A stretch of 64,000 nt of DNA from Otis tarda (taxonomy: Eukaryota > Chordata > Aves > Otidiformes > Otididae): contig CM048572.1 of assembly GCA_026413225.1 (NCBI GenBank), positions 7,688,001-7,752,000 of the forward strand, in the 5' to 3' direction. Numbering within the stretch: position 1 is the stretch's first letter; the number at the start of each line of letters is the position of its first letter. The translations under genes and the position numbers were made by a program. Of this stretch, positions 46,701 to 58,247 are shown piece after piece. The notes under the pieces are model-generated. The model was not told the origin of the DNA and did no database searches. It saw nothing but the letters and a program-made list of their open reading frames with translations.

Positions 46701-49700
46701 TAATTTATTCTTGTATGCCACTACAGGGGCTGCTTTTTTATAGGATTTGTAATGCTTGTGATATAGTACGGGCAGTATTGTAAAGCTATGGAGTAACTGT
46801 ACAATGGTTATCAATTACATATAAATAACTACTATTTAGTAATGTGGAGGATGTGAAACCCTGGCAAGGTCAAGGAAATTCAAAAGTAATGTGGGTACAT
46901 TTGTTATTTGTGCCACAGTGTGTTAGTGCAAGTGTATTAATGGGAGCTTAAGCTAAAGTTATGATTATGACAAGAAACCTGGCACAACAGGTTGGTATGA
47001 TTTTGAAGTTTAAGTCTCTACTTTTAAGTTTCCTTGTTTGCTTGTAATTTGAGTCATAACCTTGCCTTGCACTTAGTAATTTTGGGGGGAGTAGTACTTT
47101 CAAAACAAAACTTTCCCTCTAGCAACAAAAACTGGCACTGTAGACTGACACGACAGCATCATTTGGATGTGAACTACGTTCAGTGTGTACTTAACCGCTC
47201 ATCTGTAGCAGCACTTCCTAAACACCTGTTTGCAGTGTGTGTAGTAACTCTTGTCACAGAAAGCAGTTACTGCAAATGCTCTGTCTCAAAGCTAAATGTC
47301 TCGGCCATTTTATTTGCGTTATCAAAAGCAATTGGGCCGCATTAACTGCATACCAGATTTTATTGAATCAAGTTGGTTTTGATCATTATAAACAAAAAAA
47401 AAACATTGTAAAGTTTGGTTTTCCTTTTTTACATTTGTAGAACTAAAATGCTGTACATTTAAAAATTAAAAGAAACTTGCTAGGCTGAGGCTTTGTATTG
47501 CAAATTCTTACAACTTAGAAACTACTTACCAAACAACAGATGGTGGAAAGCAGATACCACATTGATAACGGTTTAAATGGTCTCCCTGCCTTTATCCGCT
47601 GCTACTTAGGAGTTTTTTTCTTTGGATGGGACTAGAGCCTACTCTTCTGACTATTTTGCAGCATTAATTTGTTGATAGTGCTGTGTTTCATATGAACCTG
47701 AACTAAGGTACTTTGCCCTACCTGTTTCAACATTCTTAAACGCATCTATCGTCTTAGAGGAGCTATGTAAGAGAAAGTTCTTTTGTCAAAGACCTTGTAA
47801 TCACAGCCTCATGATGGAAGAGTTCAGCCCACTATGTGGATTCTAGGTAAGCTGAAGTGAGTTTTAGATAAGTGTGTTTTTTCTAGAACACTACAATCAC
47901 TTGTGTTTTCTGTTGACTCCTCTGTGTTTGATGCAGCAAAGGCTAGGAAGAATTATTACATATTATATTTAATCACCTGATGATTTTATATGACACGTTT
48001 GTTCAGCATATATTAAAATGTTCTACAAAGATAAGAAAACTGAGATGAAGGTGAAATTCTCTGATTGCAGTAGTCTAGAAGGCTAGTACTGGTATAAAGC
48101 ATACGTTTCTGAGTACCTAGCAAAGTGCTGTCTACAAGACACCTCACCTTCTTGGATTCTTTCTTTGAACTTCTTTTGGTTTGGATGTTAAAAAAACTTT
48201 TGACTGCAAGTGAATGAGCTGGAGCTTCTGAACACAAGTGTCAGTGTACATTAGCTTGGGCTTCATGCCACGCATTTCATTAATGATCCCATTATAGGAA
48301 ATATAAGTATAGGGTCTCTTCCAGAATTACTTTCTCATATTCAGATCTTAATTGGTTAGGGTTGTTCTCCCATAAGCAGATTTTACCAAGCATTTTTCTC
48401 CCTATTATCTTATTTGACTCTGCTTAAATTACCACAAACATTTTAGTAAATTAACACTTTTTTTTTCCTGTGTTGCTCCAAAAGTATTTGGCAATATGGC
48501 AGTACTAATCTGAGTGTTCCATAATCTGCCATACATTTAATAAATTGTGAAATTTTGCACTCAAAATGTTCAGTTCAGATACAGAGAACTTCCGTTTAAT
48601 CACTTTCAAATGGGAGTAAGGAAAACTAAGTATTTAGTCCGATCTATCAGTCTCGTAACTATTGTGCTAAAAACAACTGCAATAGTGATGCTATTTCTTT
48701 TCAGAATTTACCACGTTACTATCCCAGCCTGTTAAACCGTATAGCCATTTTCCTGCAAGTAGGACTGCCCTTAAGCCGCAGCTTCGAAGTACAGAGGAAG
48801 GAATTCTGATCCTAAGGGGCTTCCACTGCTGATTTATAACTTGTAACTGAGGGCGATTCCTGAGGAGGCAGATCACTGGGGGACAGGAGATGTGATGTGG
48901 CAGAACAAGTCAATGAATTTCAGTGCATTTCAGTCTTCTTCATTTGGACTTTTTTTAATGCCTGCTCATCCCGCTTCCGAATGCGGAGCACACAGGCTTA
49001 AAGGAAGTATATAAGGAGTTTGGAAACCAGATTCTGGAAATATTTATGTTAATTTTCCAGTATTTCAGCTTGTGAATAAGATCAGCAGAGACCAGACAGT
49101 GTAGTCAATACATTTTCTCTCACCAAAGAAAATATCCTATCTGCTTGTACTCCCTCACCTGTATAGACTTTGTCAGCTTCCAGTCTTCATGGTGTTATTT
49201 TCTGGTATTGGAAAGAAAGCATTCATTACTGCTTTCTCAAATTTCAAAGCCTTAAGCCAACGTCTACATTCTGTCTTCTTGAATGGGTCAGTTTGCTACC
49301 ACCCTTGAGACAAAAAACTGCATCACATAAAAGTTAAAGGGGAATAATGAAAATGGGGCAGGGAATTTTTTTTTTTAAAAGGAGAATATTTTATTTATTA
49401 GAAGGAAGTCCTGACTCCCCAAAGGAAGAAATATGACTTTTTGTGATCCATCATTCTTAGTTTCAGGATGGAGATCTTCAAGAAAATAAGCATTTGTGCA
49501 AAACTTATTTTTGGGAATGCTGACCTGTAGTATAGCTAAAATGTGCCTACAGAATGAGAAGCAGCCTGGATTCACTGTGATATGTTTGTTCCATAATATT
49601 AAAATACATTCCCATAACTTGTTTTCTTTTAGGATATAGACAGCTGATATTTCCTTAGGATAAATATTATCTGAAATGACTCAGTTGGGGAATCTGCAGT

Positions 49701-50367
49701 CAGCAGGGTGGCTATTCTTGTTCTCAATTCTCTGGCCAAATTTTAGTACTATCCATCAGAGTTAAAGGTAGCTGTACTTGGAGTTCCACTGCAATTACTG
49801 TAACCGAAGGATCAAATCAAAATTCTGCTCTAACCCATGATCTTTCCTTTCTCTAGAGAGAAACACATTTCAACAAAATGTTCCATGAGGTGTTCTTCCA
49901 AACTCAGGAAGAAGTCAGAAAGCGAGCTGTACTCACAGCCAGGGCTGTGTGAGGTGCTATGCTCTTCACCTGACCACCCTGGAGTGTTGTCACCCTCAGT
50001 GCAAAAAATGGTGCTGTTGAAAAACCACTCCAGGATATTGCTCTGAAAACAGGTCAGCTTCTAACAGATGCATTTTTCTCTTCATCTGTGCTGCCTACCT
50101 TGACACCTCCTGATCCCAAGAAGCCACCAGCAAGGCTTGCGGTGCCTTCCTGATTGTAGCTAATAATACGCTGTTTATCTGCTGAACCAAAACATTTCCA
50201 CCTGAGTTAAACTGAAAAGTCTTGTAATGTGTTTGAGTTCCTGTGTATGTTCTTTCAATGTTTCAGTTGCAAAGTCTGTCCCATGTAAATGGCCTAAAAC
50301 CACTCGGTTATTTTTGCAAGATAAAAGAGGATGTAAGCATTTCTAAAGTCACTTTTAAGTTGACAAT
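46701..50367. other. Intergenic DNA downstream of STAU1
   Basis: About 3.7 kb of AT-rich DNA. No supported coding frame, RNA gene or recognised repeat was seen. It could include an extended STAU1 3'UTR. Confidence 0.5.
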
Positions 50368-50368
50368 A

Positions 50369-50391
50369 TAGAATCATAGAATCATAGAATG
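50369..50391 (-). repeat. CR1 terminal octamer repeats
   Basis: Two and a half copies of an 8-base unit (tagaatca on the + strand) mark the 3' end of the CR1 insertion. Confidence 0.85.
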
Positions 50392-50461
50392 GTTAGAGTT
50401 GGAAGGGACCTTCAAAGGTCATCTAGTCCAACCCCCCTGCAAGAAGCAGGGACATCCCTGA

Positions 50462-51618
50462 CTAGATCAGGTTGCTCAGAGCCTCATCCAGCCTGGCCTT
50501 GAACACTTCCAGGGATGGGGCATCCACCACCTCTCTGGGCAACCTGTTCCAGTGCTCTACAACTCTCATTGTAAAAAATTTTTTTCTAATATCTAATCTA
50601 AACCTACCTCCTTCTAATTTAAACCCATTACCCCTTGTCCTATCACAACAGGCCCTACTGAACAGTTTCTCCCCATCTTTCCTGTAGGCCCCCTTGAGGT
50701 ATTGGAAGACCGCTATCAGGTCTCCCCGGAGCCTCCTCTTCTTCAGGCTGAACAGCCCCAACTCTCTCAGCCTGTCCTCATAGGAGAGGTGCTCCAGCCC
50801 TCTGATCATCTTGGTGGCCCTCCTCTGGACCCTTTCCAACTGGTCCATGTCCTTCTTGTGTTGGGGGCTCCAGAACTGGACGCAGTACTCCAGGTGGGGT
50901 CTCACCAGGGCAGAGTAGAGGGGCAGAATCACCTCCCTCGACCTGCCGGCCACGCTCCTCTTGATGCAGCCCAGGATGCGGTTGGCCTTCTGGGCCGCAA
51001 GGGCGCATTGCCCGCTCATGTTGAGCCTCTCGTCTACCAGCACTCCCAAGTCTTTCTCCTCAGGGCTGCTCTCAATCCATTCTCCGCCCAGCCTGTATTT
51101 GTGCCTGGGATTGCCACGACCCAGGTGCAGGACCTTGCACTTGGCCTGGTTGAACTTCATGAGGTTGGCACGGGCCCACCTCTCCAGCCTGTCAAGGTCC
51201 CTCTGGATGGCATCCCTCCCTTCCAGCGAGTCGACGGCACCACAGAGCTTGGTGTCATCGGCGAACTTGCTGAGGGTGCACTCTATCCCACTGTCCATGT
51301 CGCCGACAAAGATGTTGAACAGGGCCGGGCCCAACACGGACCCCTGAGGGACGCCACTCGTGACCGGTCTCCACTTGGACATTGAGCCGTTGACCACCAC
51401 TCTCTGAGTGCGGCCATCCAGCCAACTCCTTATCCACCGAGTGGTCCATCCATCGAACCCATGCCTCTCTAATTTAGAGAGAAGGATGTCATGCGGGACA
51501 GTGTCAAAAGCTTTGCACAAGTCCAGGTAGACTATATCCGTTGCCCGTCCCTTGTCCACCGATGCTGTTACCCCGTCATAAAAGGCCACCAAATTGGTCA
51601 GGCACGATCTGCCCTTGG
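50462..51618 (-). pseudogene. CR1 ORF2 reverse transcriptase fragment (about 385 codons open)
   Basis: Reverse transcriptase copies the LINE RNA at its insertion site. Visible motifs are [13 protein letters not shown] (motif A), [16 protein letters not shown] (motif B), FADDTKL (motif C, with the two catalytic aspartates) and, further on, [13 protein letters not shown] and YCVQFWSPQ. The frame is open without stop or shift from the broken 5' end to the natural stop (LDEALSNLI, then TAG). It has no start of its own and no endonuclease domain, so it is a dead 5'-truncated copy. The intact frame suggests a fairly recent insertion. Confidence 0.92.
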
Positions 51619-52064
51619 TCTACAATTTCCTTTATCTTTTTGCTCCATTTCTTTCTGACAGAGCAGTGTCTTTCATCAATGCCTATGTAAAATTAATTTG
51701 CTCATAATCCAAGAGAGTAATCTGTAAGCCATCAAAGCTCCCTTCTTCCTCCAAAAATGTCCTTCTGTAGTGTCTAGCCAGTAATTTTGCAAAATTTTAC
51801 TCCTGTCAGGCGGTATTAGAAATTGCTGTATCCTCAGTGCAAAGCTGTTAACAAGGCAGTTGCTCATCTAACAGGCATTTATTATTTCCACATTTTAAAT
51901 GGTTTATCTGAGCTTGGAAAAACTGTTAAAACATTGTGATCAATTTTAAGGCTAAACCTGAACAGATGCGTAAAATCAGTAAAGGACCTGTCCTGCAAGG
52001 TGGAGTGCTCTGGCTCACCCTAAGACTCACTGCAATGGTCATACCCTAAAAAGCTACAGCATCT
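51619..52064. other. Short intergenic stretch with a - strand AATAAA
   Basis: The + strand tttatt at 51878-51883 reads AATAAA on the - strand, about 180 bases beyond the stop of the exon-like segment at 52065-52250. Nothing else was seen. Confidence 0.4.
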
Positions 52065-52250
52065 CTAGGGGAGGTTTGTGTTCATCAGAAGATGAATCCT
52101 GGGATCTCTCCGTAGAGTGCTTTGTGTCTCTGGTGTTTCATAGCTACTGACCTTTGAACCTGCTGCTGCAAACAGGCCTGAAGTTCCTGTTCTGGTCACA
52201 CTGTAGCTGTAATCCATTTCTATCATTTTTGGAAGGAAACCCGTGGCAGT
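52065..52250 (-). CDS. Possible last coding exon of an unrecognised gene
   Basis: On the - strand a strong acceptor (nine T, then cttcctacag) precedes 61 open codons and TAG. The peptide starts TATGFLPKMIEMDYSYSVTR and ends LRRDPRIHLLMNTNLP. An AATAAA follows about 180 bases later. I do not recognise the protein. The acceptor, frame and poly(A) signal together are more than expected from noise, but no complete gene could be assembled. Confidence 0.35.
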   Translation of the reverse strand, partial: TATGFLPKMIEMDYSYSVTRTGTSGLFAAAGSKVSSYETPETQSTLRRDPRIHLLMNTNLP

Positions 52251-54570
52251 CTGTAGGAAGAAAAAAAAAATAGAACTTAATTTATGTGCAAATAGGCCGA
52301 TTAAACTGGTAAATCTGACTACATCTCCCTGCTGGGTCTTCTGCTGAAACTCTGGTTTTAGCTGCAGGCCAGAAAAATTCTGGTTCCACAACTAAACTAT
52401 GGCAGTTTCTCTTATTGCCCTTTAATCCATTCTGTGAATTTTGTGTTTGGAATTTTTCATATTCCAGAAGACCAGTACGTATGATTTAGCAGATGCTCAC
52501 AAAGATTTTTTTCAATAGCCTGTTAGTGTGCTGTTTTATTTCAATTATCATAGTGCTCCACAGTTAAGCTGCTAACCCAACAGTTCAAAGAGATCTTTTC
52601 ATGGCTTTGTTGATGCAGACCTTTTTTTTTTAAAAAAAAATTCTATTACAAAATTTTATGCTGGAAAATTACAATCTGCATTAGAAATGTTCTGCATATT
52701 GGAGGCATCTGGTGCTGGGGTTTTAGTTTAGGATATTATGTCAGGCAGTGAGAGTTTACATCCCAATTAAAGTTTGGATTTCTTCATATTCAGTTCTGCT
52801 TTAAAAAAAAACCCTGAACATAGCAATGTAGCAGTTGGATGCTGGCATGTGAAACATTTAATTATCCCATGAGACTAACAAACTAACTATTGGTTAGCAA
52901 TACAGAAGTACTTCTTTCATCAAGTTTCCCCTTCTTAGAGAAAAGAATGATTCTGTGCTAGCGCTGAGTGTTGGCATTTGGAAGAAGCTGAAAACATGTC
53001 CTTGTGCAGGCTGGCATATAATACAAAAATATTCTTCGGAGTTCTGTTTTCAGAGTACTGTTAAAAAAAATGCATGTGACTAACTGCCTTTTAACCTTTT
53101 GCCTTACTTTGGTCACTCTTACAAGGTTAGACAGAGTAACTGTTCCTGCATGACTCATGCAAGAGCAAACATAGGGACACAAGACTGGAGAGGGCTAGCC
53201 CAGCACAGCTCCCCAAGGCTGCAGTGAATAACCACTCTGTGCAAGAAAAGAGCGTAGCTGTGGGAGCTGTGCATCCTGCAGGCAAAAGTCCTGCTAATCG
53301 GCTGCGAAGCAAAGCTTTCACATGCTTGCTGCTCTGGCCAGGAACAACCCATGAAGTCCCTCTACAAGTGAAAAACAAGGAGAACTGGGACTTGAGCATG
53401 TTCTGACTTTTGCCACCTCTTGAGGAACTTCCTGAGTTCAATGAATTGCTGCAATGAGCCCTGACTGAACTGAATAACTCATCTACATAAAGAGATTTTC
53501 AACATTGCTCTGCCAAGGAGAATAAAACCCACCAAAATAAAATAAATTCGATACTAAGCTCTGCTGCAGCTGTTTAACAGCCCAGACCTTCCCATTTTTC
53601 CTTCCTTGCCAAACTAGGCAACACAAATCACATTTCAGTTCCTTTAGTGTTGTACACGTGACACGAGTTTGCAGCGTAACAAGATTAGTTTTCCCTGTAA
53701 TCCTCTTAAAATGTCCTTCCTTTGATTGTCTTTTCATCCTTTGGTGTTCTGGAACTTGGATTAATAGGATTGAGATTTATTCCACAAGTCCTGTTTGATA
53801 AGCTGCTTCCAAGAATTAGTTGCTACAAACACATTTCATTTGGAAAAAGCATTTTATGGTAGATGAATTATGCAGTGTCAGCCAAACATGCGATATGGGC
53901 TATATATGTACTTGCAGTATGCATGTCTGTAGATACTACTAGACAAGGAGGCGAATAAAACAAGATAGGCTTACTCAGTTCGGAGTGTCTGAAATATCTC
54001 ATGTGGCTTCTCTAGGCAGATTTGCAGAACCTTGGCTGCATGTTTGCAAACTAGCTGACAAGTTACCATGTGCCTTTTCTTGTTCTCACCACATTTCAAG
54101 TACCATCCTTGAACTACCCCTTCCATTGATCCCATGGGATGGATTTACCATGCCATCAGCTTGATCTGGTCCCCTTGTCAGTGAATCACTGTTTAGTTCC
54201 TAGAAGCTTGATACCAAAATGGCAGCTGGTTTGCTGAAGCACTGATGTGACAAATCACACTGCTAACACTTCATACAACTCAAGAATGAGTGAGTGAACA
54301 GATACGCCTGGTGCCTTGGTTTGTATCTTACAAACAGAAAAACCCAAAGCATGGAGCAGTTACACAATTTCGAGCTAGTCTAGACCAGAGCTGCTTACTG
54401 CAACTCAGGGTTGTTCAACTCCTCTATTTAACCCAAAAGATCGCCCTGCTGATGCAAAACTAGTGTATGGCTTTGTGCCTTCCCTTGCCTGCCCCTCTGT
54501 CTCTTAAACTTTGACTCTATCTCAACCTGATTTCTTTAGTTGGTCTTATTCTAGCCACAAAAGTTCCTAC

Positions 54571-54660
54571 CTCCCCCAGGAGGTGGTAGGAGCTGGGGTT
54601 CACCACTGCAGAACATTTCTGAATCATACGGTGCCATTCACTGCTACACAGTGACCACTG
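54571..54660 (-). CDS. Possible internal coding exon of the same unrecognised - strand gene
   Basis: On the - strand the acceptor tgtttcatccctcag and the donor gggggag|gtagga bound 90 nt. One frame is open throughout, encoding QWSLCSSEWHRMIQKCSAVV and NPSSYHLLGE. It is phase 0 on both sides, as is the exon-like segment at 52065-52250. Chance cannot be excluded. Confidence 0.25.
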
Positions 54661-55010
54661 CTGAGGGATGAAACACACTTGGCTGACCTTTCTGAATATG
54701 AATAGATGCACACACTGTGTGCAAGAGTGTAGGACAAGGAAAGTATCGTTAAAGTGTTATTCAAGGATGTCATGTGGCATATGTCTACTAGATATGGGTG
54801 GCTGGCTTCACACCCCACTTCCAAGGTGAATTTATAGCTACAGTATCACCACACACAGCGAGCCAGGCTGTTCTCATTAAAGACACATCCTTTGCTCTCT
54901 ATTCCTTTCCTTGCATTACTCAGTGACAAACTATTTAATGTAGCATATTTTGCCTATGACCACCTAAAAGCAAAATAACTGCTATTATGATGTGTTCATC
55001 AAACTGTGGT

Positions 55011-55038
55011 ACACACACACACACACCCCCCCCCCCCC
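55011..55038 (+). repeat. (AC)8 microsatellite followed by C13
   Basis: Eight AC units at 55011-55026 run directly into a run of 13 C at 55026-55038. Confidence 0.85.
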
Positions 55039-55871
55039 GCCGTGACACAAACCTGAAATGAACCCCAGCCACACATCAGCAGGGAGCCTGAGCTGGGAGA
55101 AATACAGCAGTGTAAAGGGGCAGTCCCTGGATGAACTGGAGCTCCTGCTCTGGATTAAGGCTGGATGCTGCCACTGCATTTGCACCTGTCTTTGGACAAG
55201 AACTCAACATCTCTGAACCCACTTTTTTCTTTCTAAGAATAAAAGATAAAATTAAAATTTCCAAAGGCATACTCGCCCATCCCGTTAAAGCACGCTAGAC
55301 CTATCGGTGCCCCAAGCCGGGGGCGTACCCTGCACCGCCCCGGTTTCAATCCCCAGGCCTCCCCTGCAGCGTGAAACACCGCCGCTACCGGGGGCCCAAG
55401 GCCGCCCACGGCACCGAGCCAGGCGGGGGATCTGCAGCCGCGGGCCCCACGGGCTGCAACCACCCGCCCTCACCCGTCTCCTCCCATGAAAGCTGGGCAG
55501 AGCAGCGGCCCTGGGCGGGCTGCAGGCACTAAAGGGGCGCACAGCCATGAGGTGAATGGGGCCAAGGAGCTGCGGCACGGCCAAGCATGCCCAGAGCCCC
55601 ATCCTGCCTTCCACCGCGAAATGGCGGCCGCGCCTTACGCCAACTCTCCCCTCACCCGCCCCGAGCCCGCTGAAGCGCGAAGCGGCAACCGGATGACCCA
55701 CCCTCCCCCTTCCCCCGCGAGCAGCACCCCACAGCGGAAGAGGAGGGTAAAAGAGAGAACGGTAGGGCAAAGCCGCTCCCTGGGGCAGCCCGACCGGTAC
55801 CGCCCAACATGGCGCCGGCGCCCGCCCTCCCGCCTCTGCGCGGGCGGGGCCGGGGCGGGCCCCGCCGCCCC

Positions 55872-55877
55872 TATAAA
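55872..55877 (+). promoter_or_regulatory. TATA box of the snoRNA host gene
   Basis: A perfect TATAAA lies 28 bases before a pyrimidine-rich candidate start, in an otherwise GC-rich island. Confidence 0.75.
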
Positions 55878-55899
55878 GTGTCTCGCGCGGAGCAGGCTG

Positions 55900-55917
55900 C
55901 CCTCTTGCTCCAGCGTG
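55900..55917 (+). other. snoRNA host exon 1 (TOP start)
   Basis: It starts at a C within ccctcttgctcc, 28 bases from the TATA box, and ends cgtg|gtgagg. A later donor would lengthen it, so the end is uncertain. Confidence 0.5.
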
Positions 55918-56291
55918 GTGAGGTCTGTGTGGGTACCTGGGTGGGCTCTGGGGGCGGTTGGTGGGTTCGGGCTTTCCCGCTCCGTCTTTTCCTGGCGGCT
56001 CTCCCTGCCTGAGCGGGCTTTGGGTGGCTGCCGGCCTCGCTTCCCTCTCTCCAAGCCCGCCCGCTGAGGGAGCGGCCGGGGCCGCGTGGGCCGGCGGTAT
56101 GGCCGCCGCTTGTCCGCTCAGCCTCGGCGGCCCCGTCCCCGAGTCCCCTTCTCCGGGCTCCTGCGGTGTTACCCGATGAACGGCCGCCCCTCCCGGGAAG
56201 CTCTTCCAGGGGCTCACTCGGACGTGGTGGGGGAGGCGGGAACGTGGCGCGGCCGCCGCGAGTGGGCGGCCCTGGGGCGTCTGGGGCCTCG

Positions 56292-56378
56292 CTGGTGAAG
56301 GTGATGACCTTTTTTTCCCCGTCAGAGCGATAGTGTTGATTCCTCACTGTTCAAGCCAGGTCGTGTCTGATTCACCAG
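56292..56378 (+). ncRNA. C/D-box snoRNA copy 1 (SNORD12-like)
   Basis: A 7-bp terminal stem (ctggtga 56292-56298 with tcaccag 56372-56378) encloses the C box GTGATGA at 56301-56307 and the D box CTGA at 56367-56370. A degenerate C' (tgttgat, 56334-56340) lies inside. It ends 71 bases before the next acceptor. It is the most divergent of the three copies. Confidence 0.88.
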
Positions 56379-56449
56379 TGGGAAGCGCCGCTGTGTCCCG
56401 TGTGCTTGCGGGCCCCCGTGCTAACAGTGCCCTTGGGCTTTGCTTGCAG

Positions 56450-56552
56450 GGCGCCGGGCCTCTGGCAGACCTGATGCGGTGGAGTCCGGCGTGCGGCGAG
56501 GGCGGCTGCCTGGTGTGCTCCGCCATGCCTGGGCCTCCGGTGGGTGGGAACG
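56450..56552 (+). other. snoRNA host exon 2
   Basis: The acceptor is ctttgcttgcag and the donor is gaacg|gtaagt. The exon is 103 nt and GC-rich. It has no reading frame of note. Confidence 0.75.
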
Positions 56553-57432
56553 GTAAGTCCTTAAAGTAACTGTTCGTCACTGGTTAAAAATACTTTCTAA
56601 AAGAGTCAGTCACAGAGTTGTTTCTGCAGTGCTTTGTCGGGTTGTTGTCCCTGGAGACTGGACAGATGTCTAGATTTGGCCACTAGCCTAGATGCTGTGG
56701 AGCTGGCAACATCATAGAGAGGGTTTCCTCCTGCAGAAGCCTTGCAGCCAGGCCCTTTGTGCTTCTTCTCACTCCTGTTTGTGTGAGAGGTAGCAGGTCC
56801 AACAGGGCGAGGAATCCGCAGCCTAGGAAGGGCGGTGGGTTTCCAGCTCTGAACCCCTGGCAGTTGCCCCGTGGCCGGTGAGCTGAGGCCCTGGCCACGG
56901 TGGAGAGATGTGGGGGCTTTGCTGCAGCCCTGCCATGAGGCAAAGCTGGCCTGGCTGCATTGGGCCTTTGGAGGAGGGGCTGGTGCTGGAGTTTTCCTGC
57001 CCTGCCCCTTGCTGGTGGGTGTGCGGCAGTGTTAATGACCGAGCTGTTCCCTCTGCCTGGGATCTGGCTACTGCATGGCATTTACTGCTGCGTGTGCGAC
57101 CTCCTGCCTTCGTGTTGGGAAGGCAGAACCTTGCATGCCCATAAAGGCTAGGCCTGCAAAAGTGCGTAACCTGGTATCTCTGCCTACCTTTTTTTTTTTT
57201 TTTATATCTGACTTAGCTGTCTTGTGCTCTGCTGTGAAAGCCCCATGCACAAGTGGTTTTTCTCTGGGCTATTGCAGTGTTGCCTCTGTCCCATGTGCCT
57301 GTTGAGCATGGCAACCAGCCAGCTCTTTTTGGGGAAGGATTTGTATTCATGCATTGCCCATGGGTCTACTGGAGGAGGTGGGAGTGTGGCCCAGCTGCTG
57401 TGGGCATGCAGCTACATAACTCCTGGGGACTC

Positions 57433-57522
57433 GCTGGTGTAAGTGATGACAATTTTTTTCCCCATCAGAGCGACAGTGTTGATTTCTCACTATTTAAGCC
57501 AGATCATGTCTGATGCACCAGC
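57433..57522 (+). ncRNA. C/D-box snoRNA copy 2 (SNORD12-like)
   Basis: The terminal stem gctggtg (57433-57439) pairs with caccagc (57516-57522). The C box GTGATGA is at 57443-57449, the D box CTGA at 57510-57513, and a C'-like tgttgat follows the candidate D' region. The candidate guide is T7C4 at 57453-57463. It ends 71 bases before the acceptor at 57593. Confidence 0.9.
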
Positions 57523-57593
57523 AGGGAGGTGTTGCTATGTCCCACACCCTGGCAGGACCTGGTGCTAACTGTTCCCTTTGGCTTCACTTGTAG

Positions 57594-57732
57594 GGCTCTG
57601 CAAAGACAGAGTGGAGGTGTTGAGCCTCTTGAAGACTGGATGTGATGACTGTTACTGGCAGTGATCAGTTATGTGCTGAGAGCAGTTGCCTAGTGTGCTC
57701 CAACATGCCTGAGCCTCTAGCAAGTAAGAATG
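57594..57732 (+). other. snoRNA host exon 3
   Basis: The acceptor is cttcacttgtag and the donor is gaatg|gtaagt. A second donor-like site, caa|gtaaga, lies 9 bases earlier at 57724. It is a homologue of exon 4. Confidence 0.78.
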
Positions 57733-58085
57733 GTAAGTCAAGTCCTTAGAGTAACTGTTAAATTAAAAAAAAAAAAAGGAGGGGGGAAGGGGACACCTTT
57801 CTGCAAGGGAGTAACTTCCAGAAGTTCCCCAGTAAGGGACAGGGACCATCCTGGCTGAAGTGTGGCCCTTTGAGAGGTGCTGTTGAGTCTTTTCTGCCCT
57901 GCCCCTTTGTGGCCAACTTGAGGGAGTGTAAGAGAACTGCAGATCCTGCTACTGGTGGCCGTATGCTGCATGCATGGCTGCCATTTCCTCTGCTGTTAAT
58001 TCACTCAGTCCTAGTGGATCTTCTGGGGAGGTGGGAGTGTGGTGCAGCTTCTGTGGGTGTGCAGCCACATAACTCCTGGAGACTC

Positions 58086-58175
58086 GCTGGTGTACGTGAT
58101 GACAATTTTTTTCCCCATCAGAGCGACAGTGTTGATTTCTCACTATTTAAGCCAGATCATGTCTGATGCACCAGC
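58086..58175 (+). ncRNA. C/D-box snoRNA copy 3 (SNORD12-like)
   Basis: The same 90-nt structure as copy 2, with the stem gctggtg/caccagc, the C box at 58096-58102 and the D box at 58163-58166. It differs from copy 2 at a single base (a to c just before the C box). It ends 72 bases before the next acceptor. Confidence 0.9.
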
Positions 58176-58247
58176 AGGGAAGCACTGCTGTGTCCCACAC
58201 CCTGGCAGGGCTTGGTGCTAACTGTTCCCTTTGGCTTTTACTTGTAG

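Larger units (their letters stand above)
50368..51618 (-). mobile_element. CR1 LINE, 5'-truncated, with open reverse transcriptase frame
   Basis: The element lies on the - strand. Its 3' end (low coordinates) shows the CR1 signature tagaatcatagaatcataga plus gttggaagggaccttcaaag. The 5' end breaks off within ORF2 near 51618, so the endonuclease and the N-terminal part of the reverse transcriptase are gone, as is usual for CR1. Confidence 0.95.
52391..55260. other. Intergenic DNA, mostly unexplained
   Basis: About 2.9 kb. It holds one - strand exon-like segment (54571-54660) and an (AC)8 plus C13 tract at 55011-55038. No other supported feature was seen. Confidence 0.45.
55270..56560. promoter_or_regulatory. 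CpG island at the snoRNA host promoter
   Basis: A GC-rich, CpG-dense block with sharp edges. It includes YY1-like ATGGCGGC/ATGGCGCC words near 55620 and 55808, the TATA box at 55872 and the first two host exons. The island extends 600 bases upstream of the start, which would allow divergent initiation on the - strand. Long open frames here on both strands come from GC content. Confidence 0.8.

Noticed and set aside
53096..53182. Possible - strand exon with donor gtaagagt at about 53120
   Set aside because: The only open frame needs a phase that does not fit the neighbouring exon-like segments, and its acceptor is ordinary.
55285..56217. 310-codon - strand open frame
   Set aside because: It runs across the host CpG island and TATA box with biased composition and no known motif, so it is a GC artefact.
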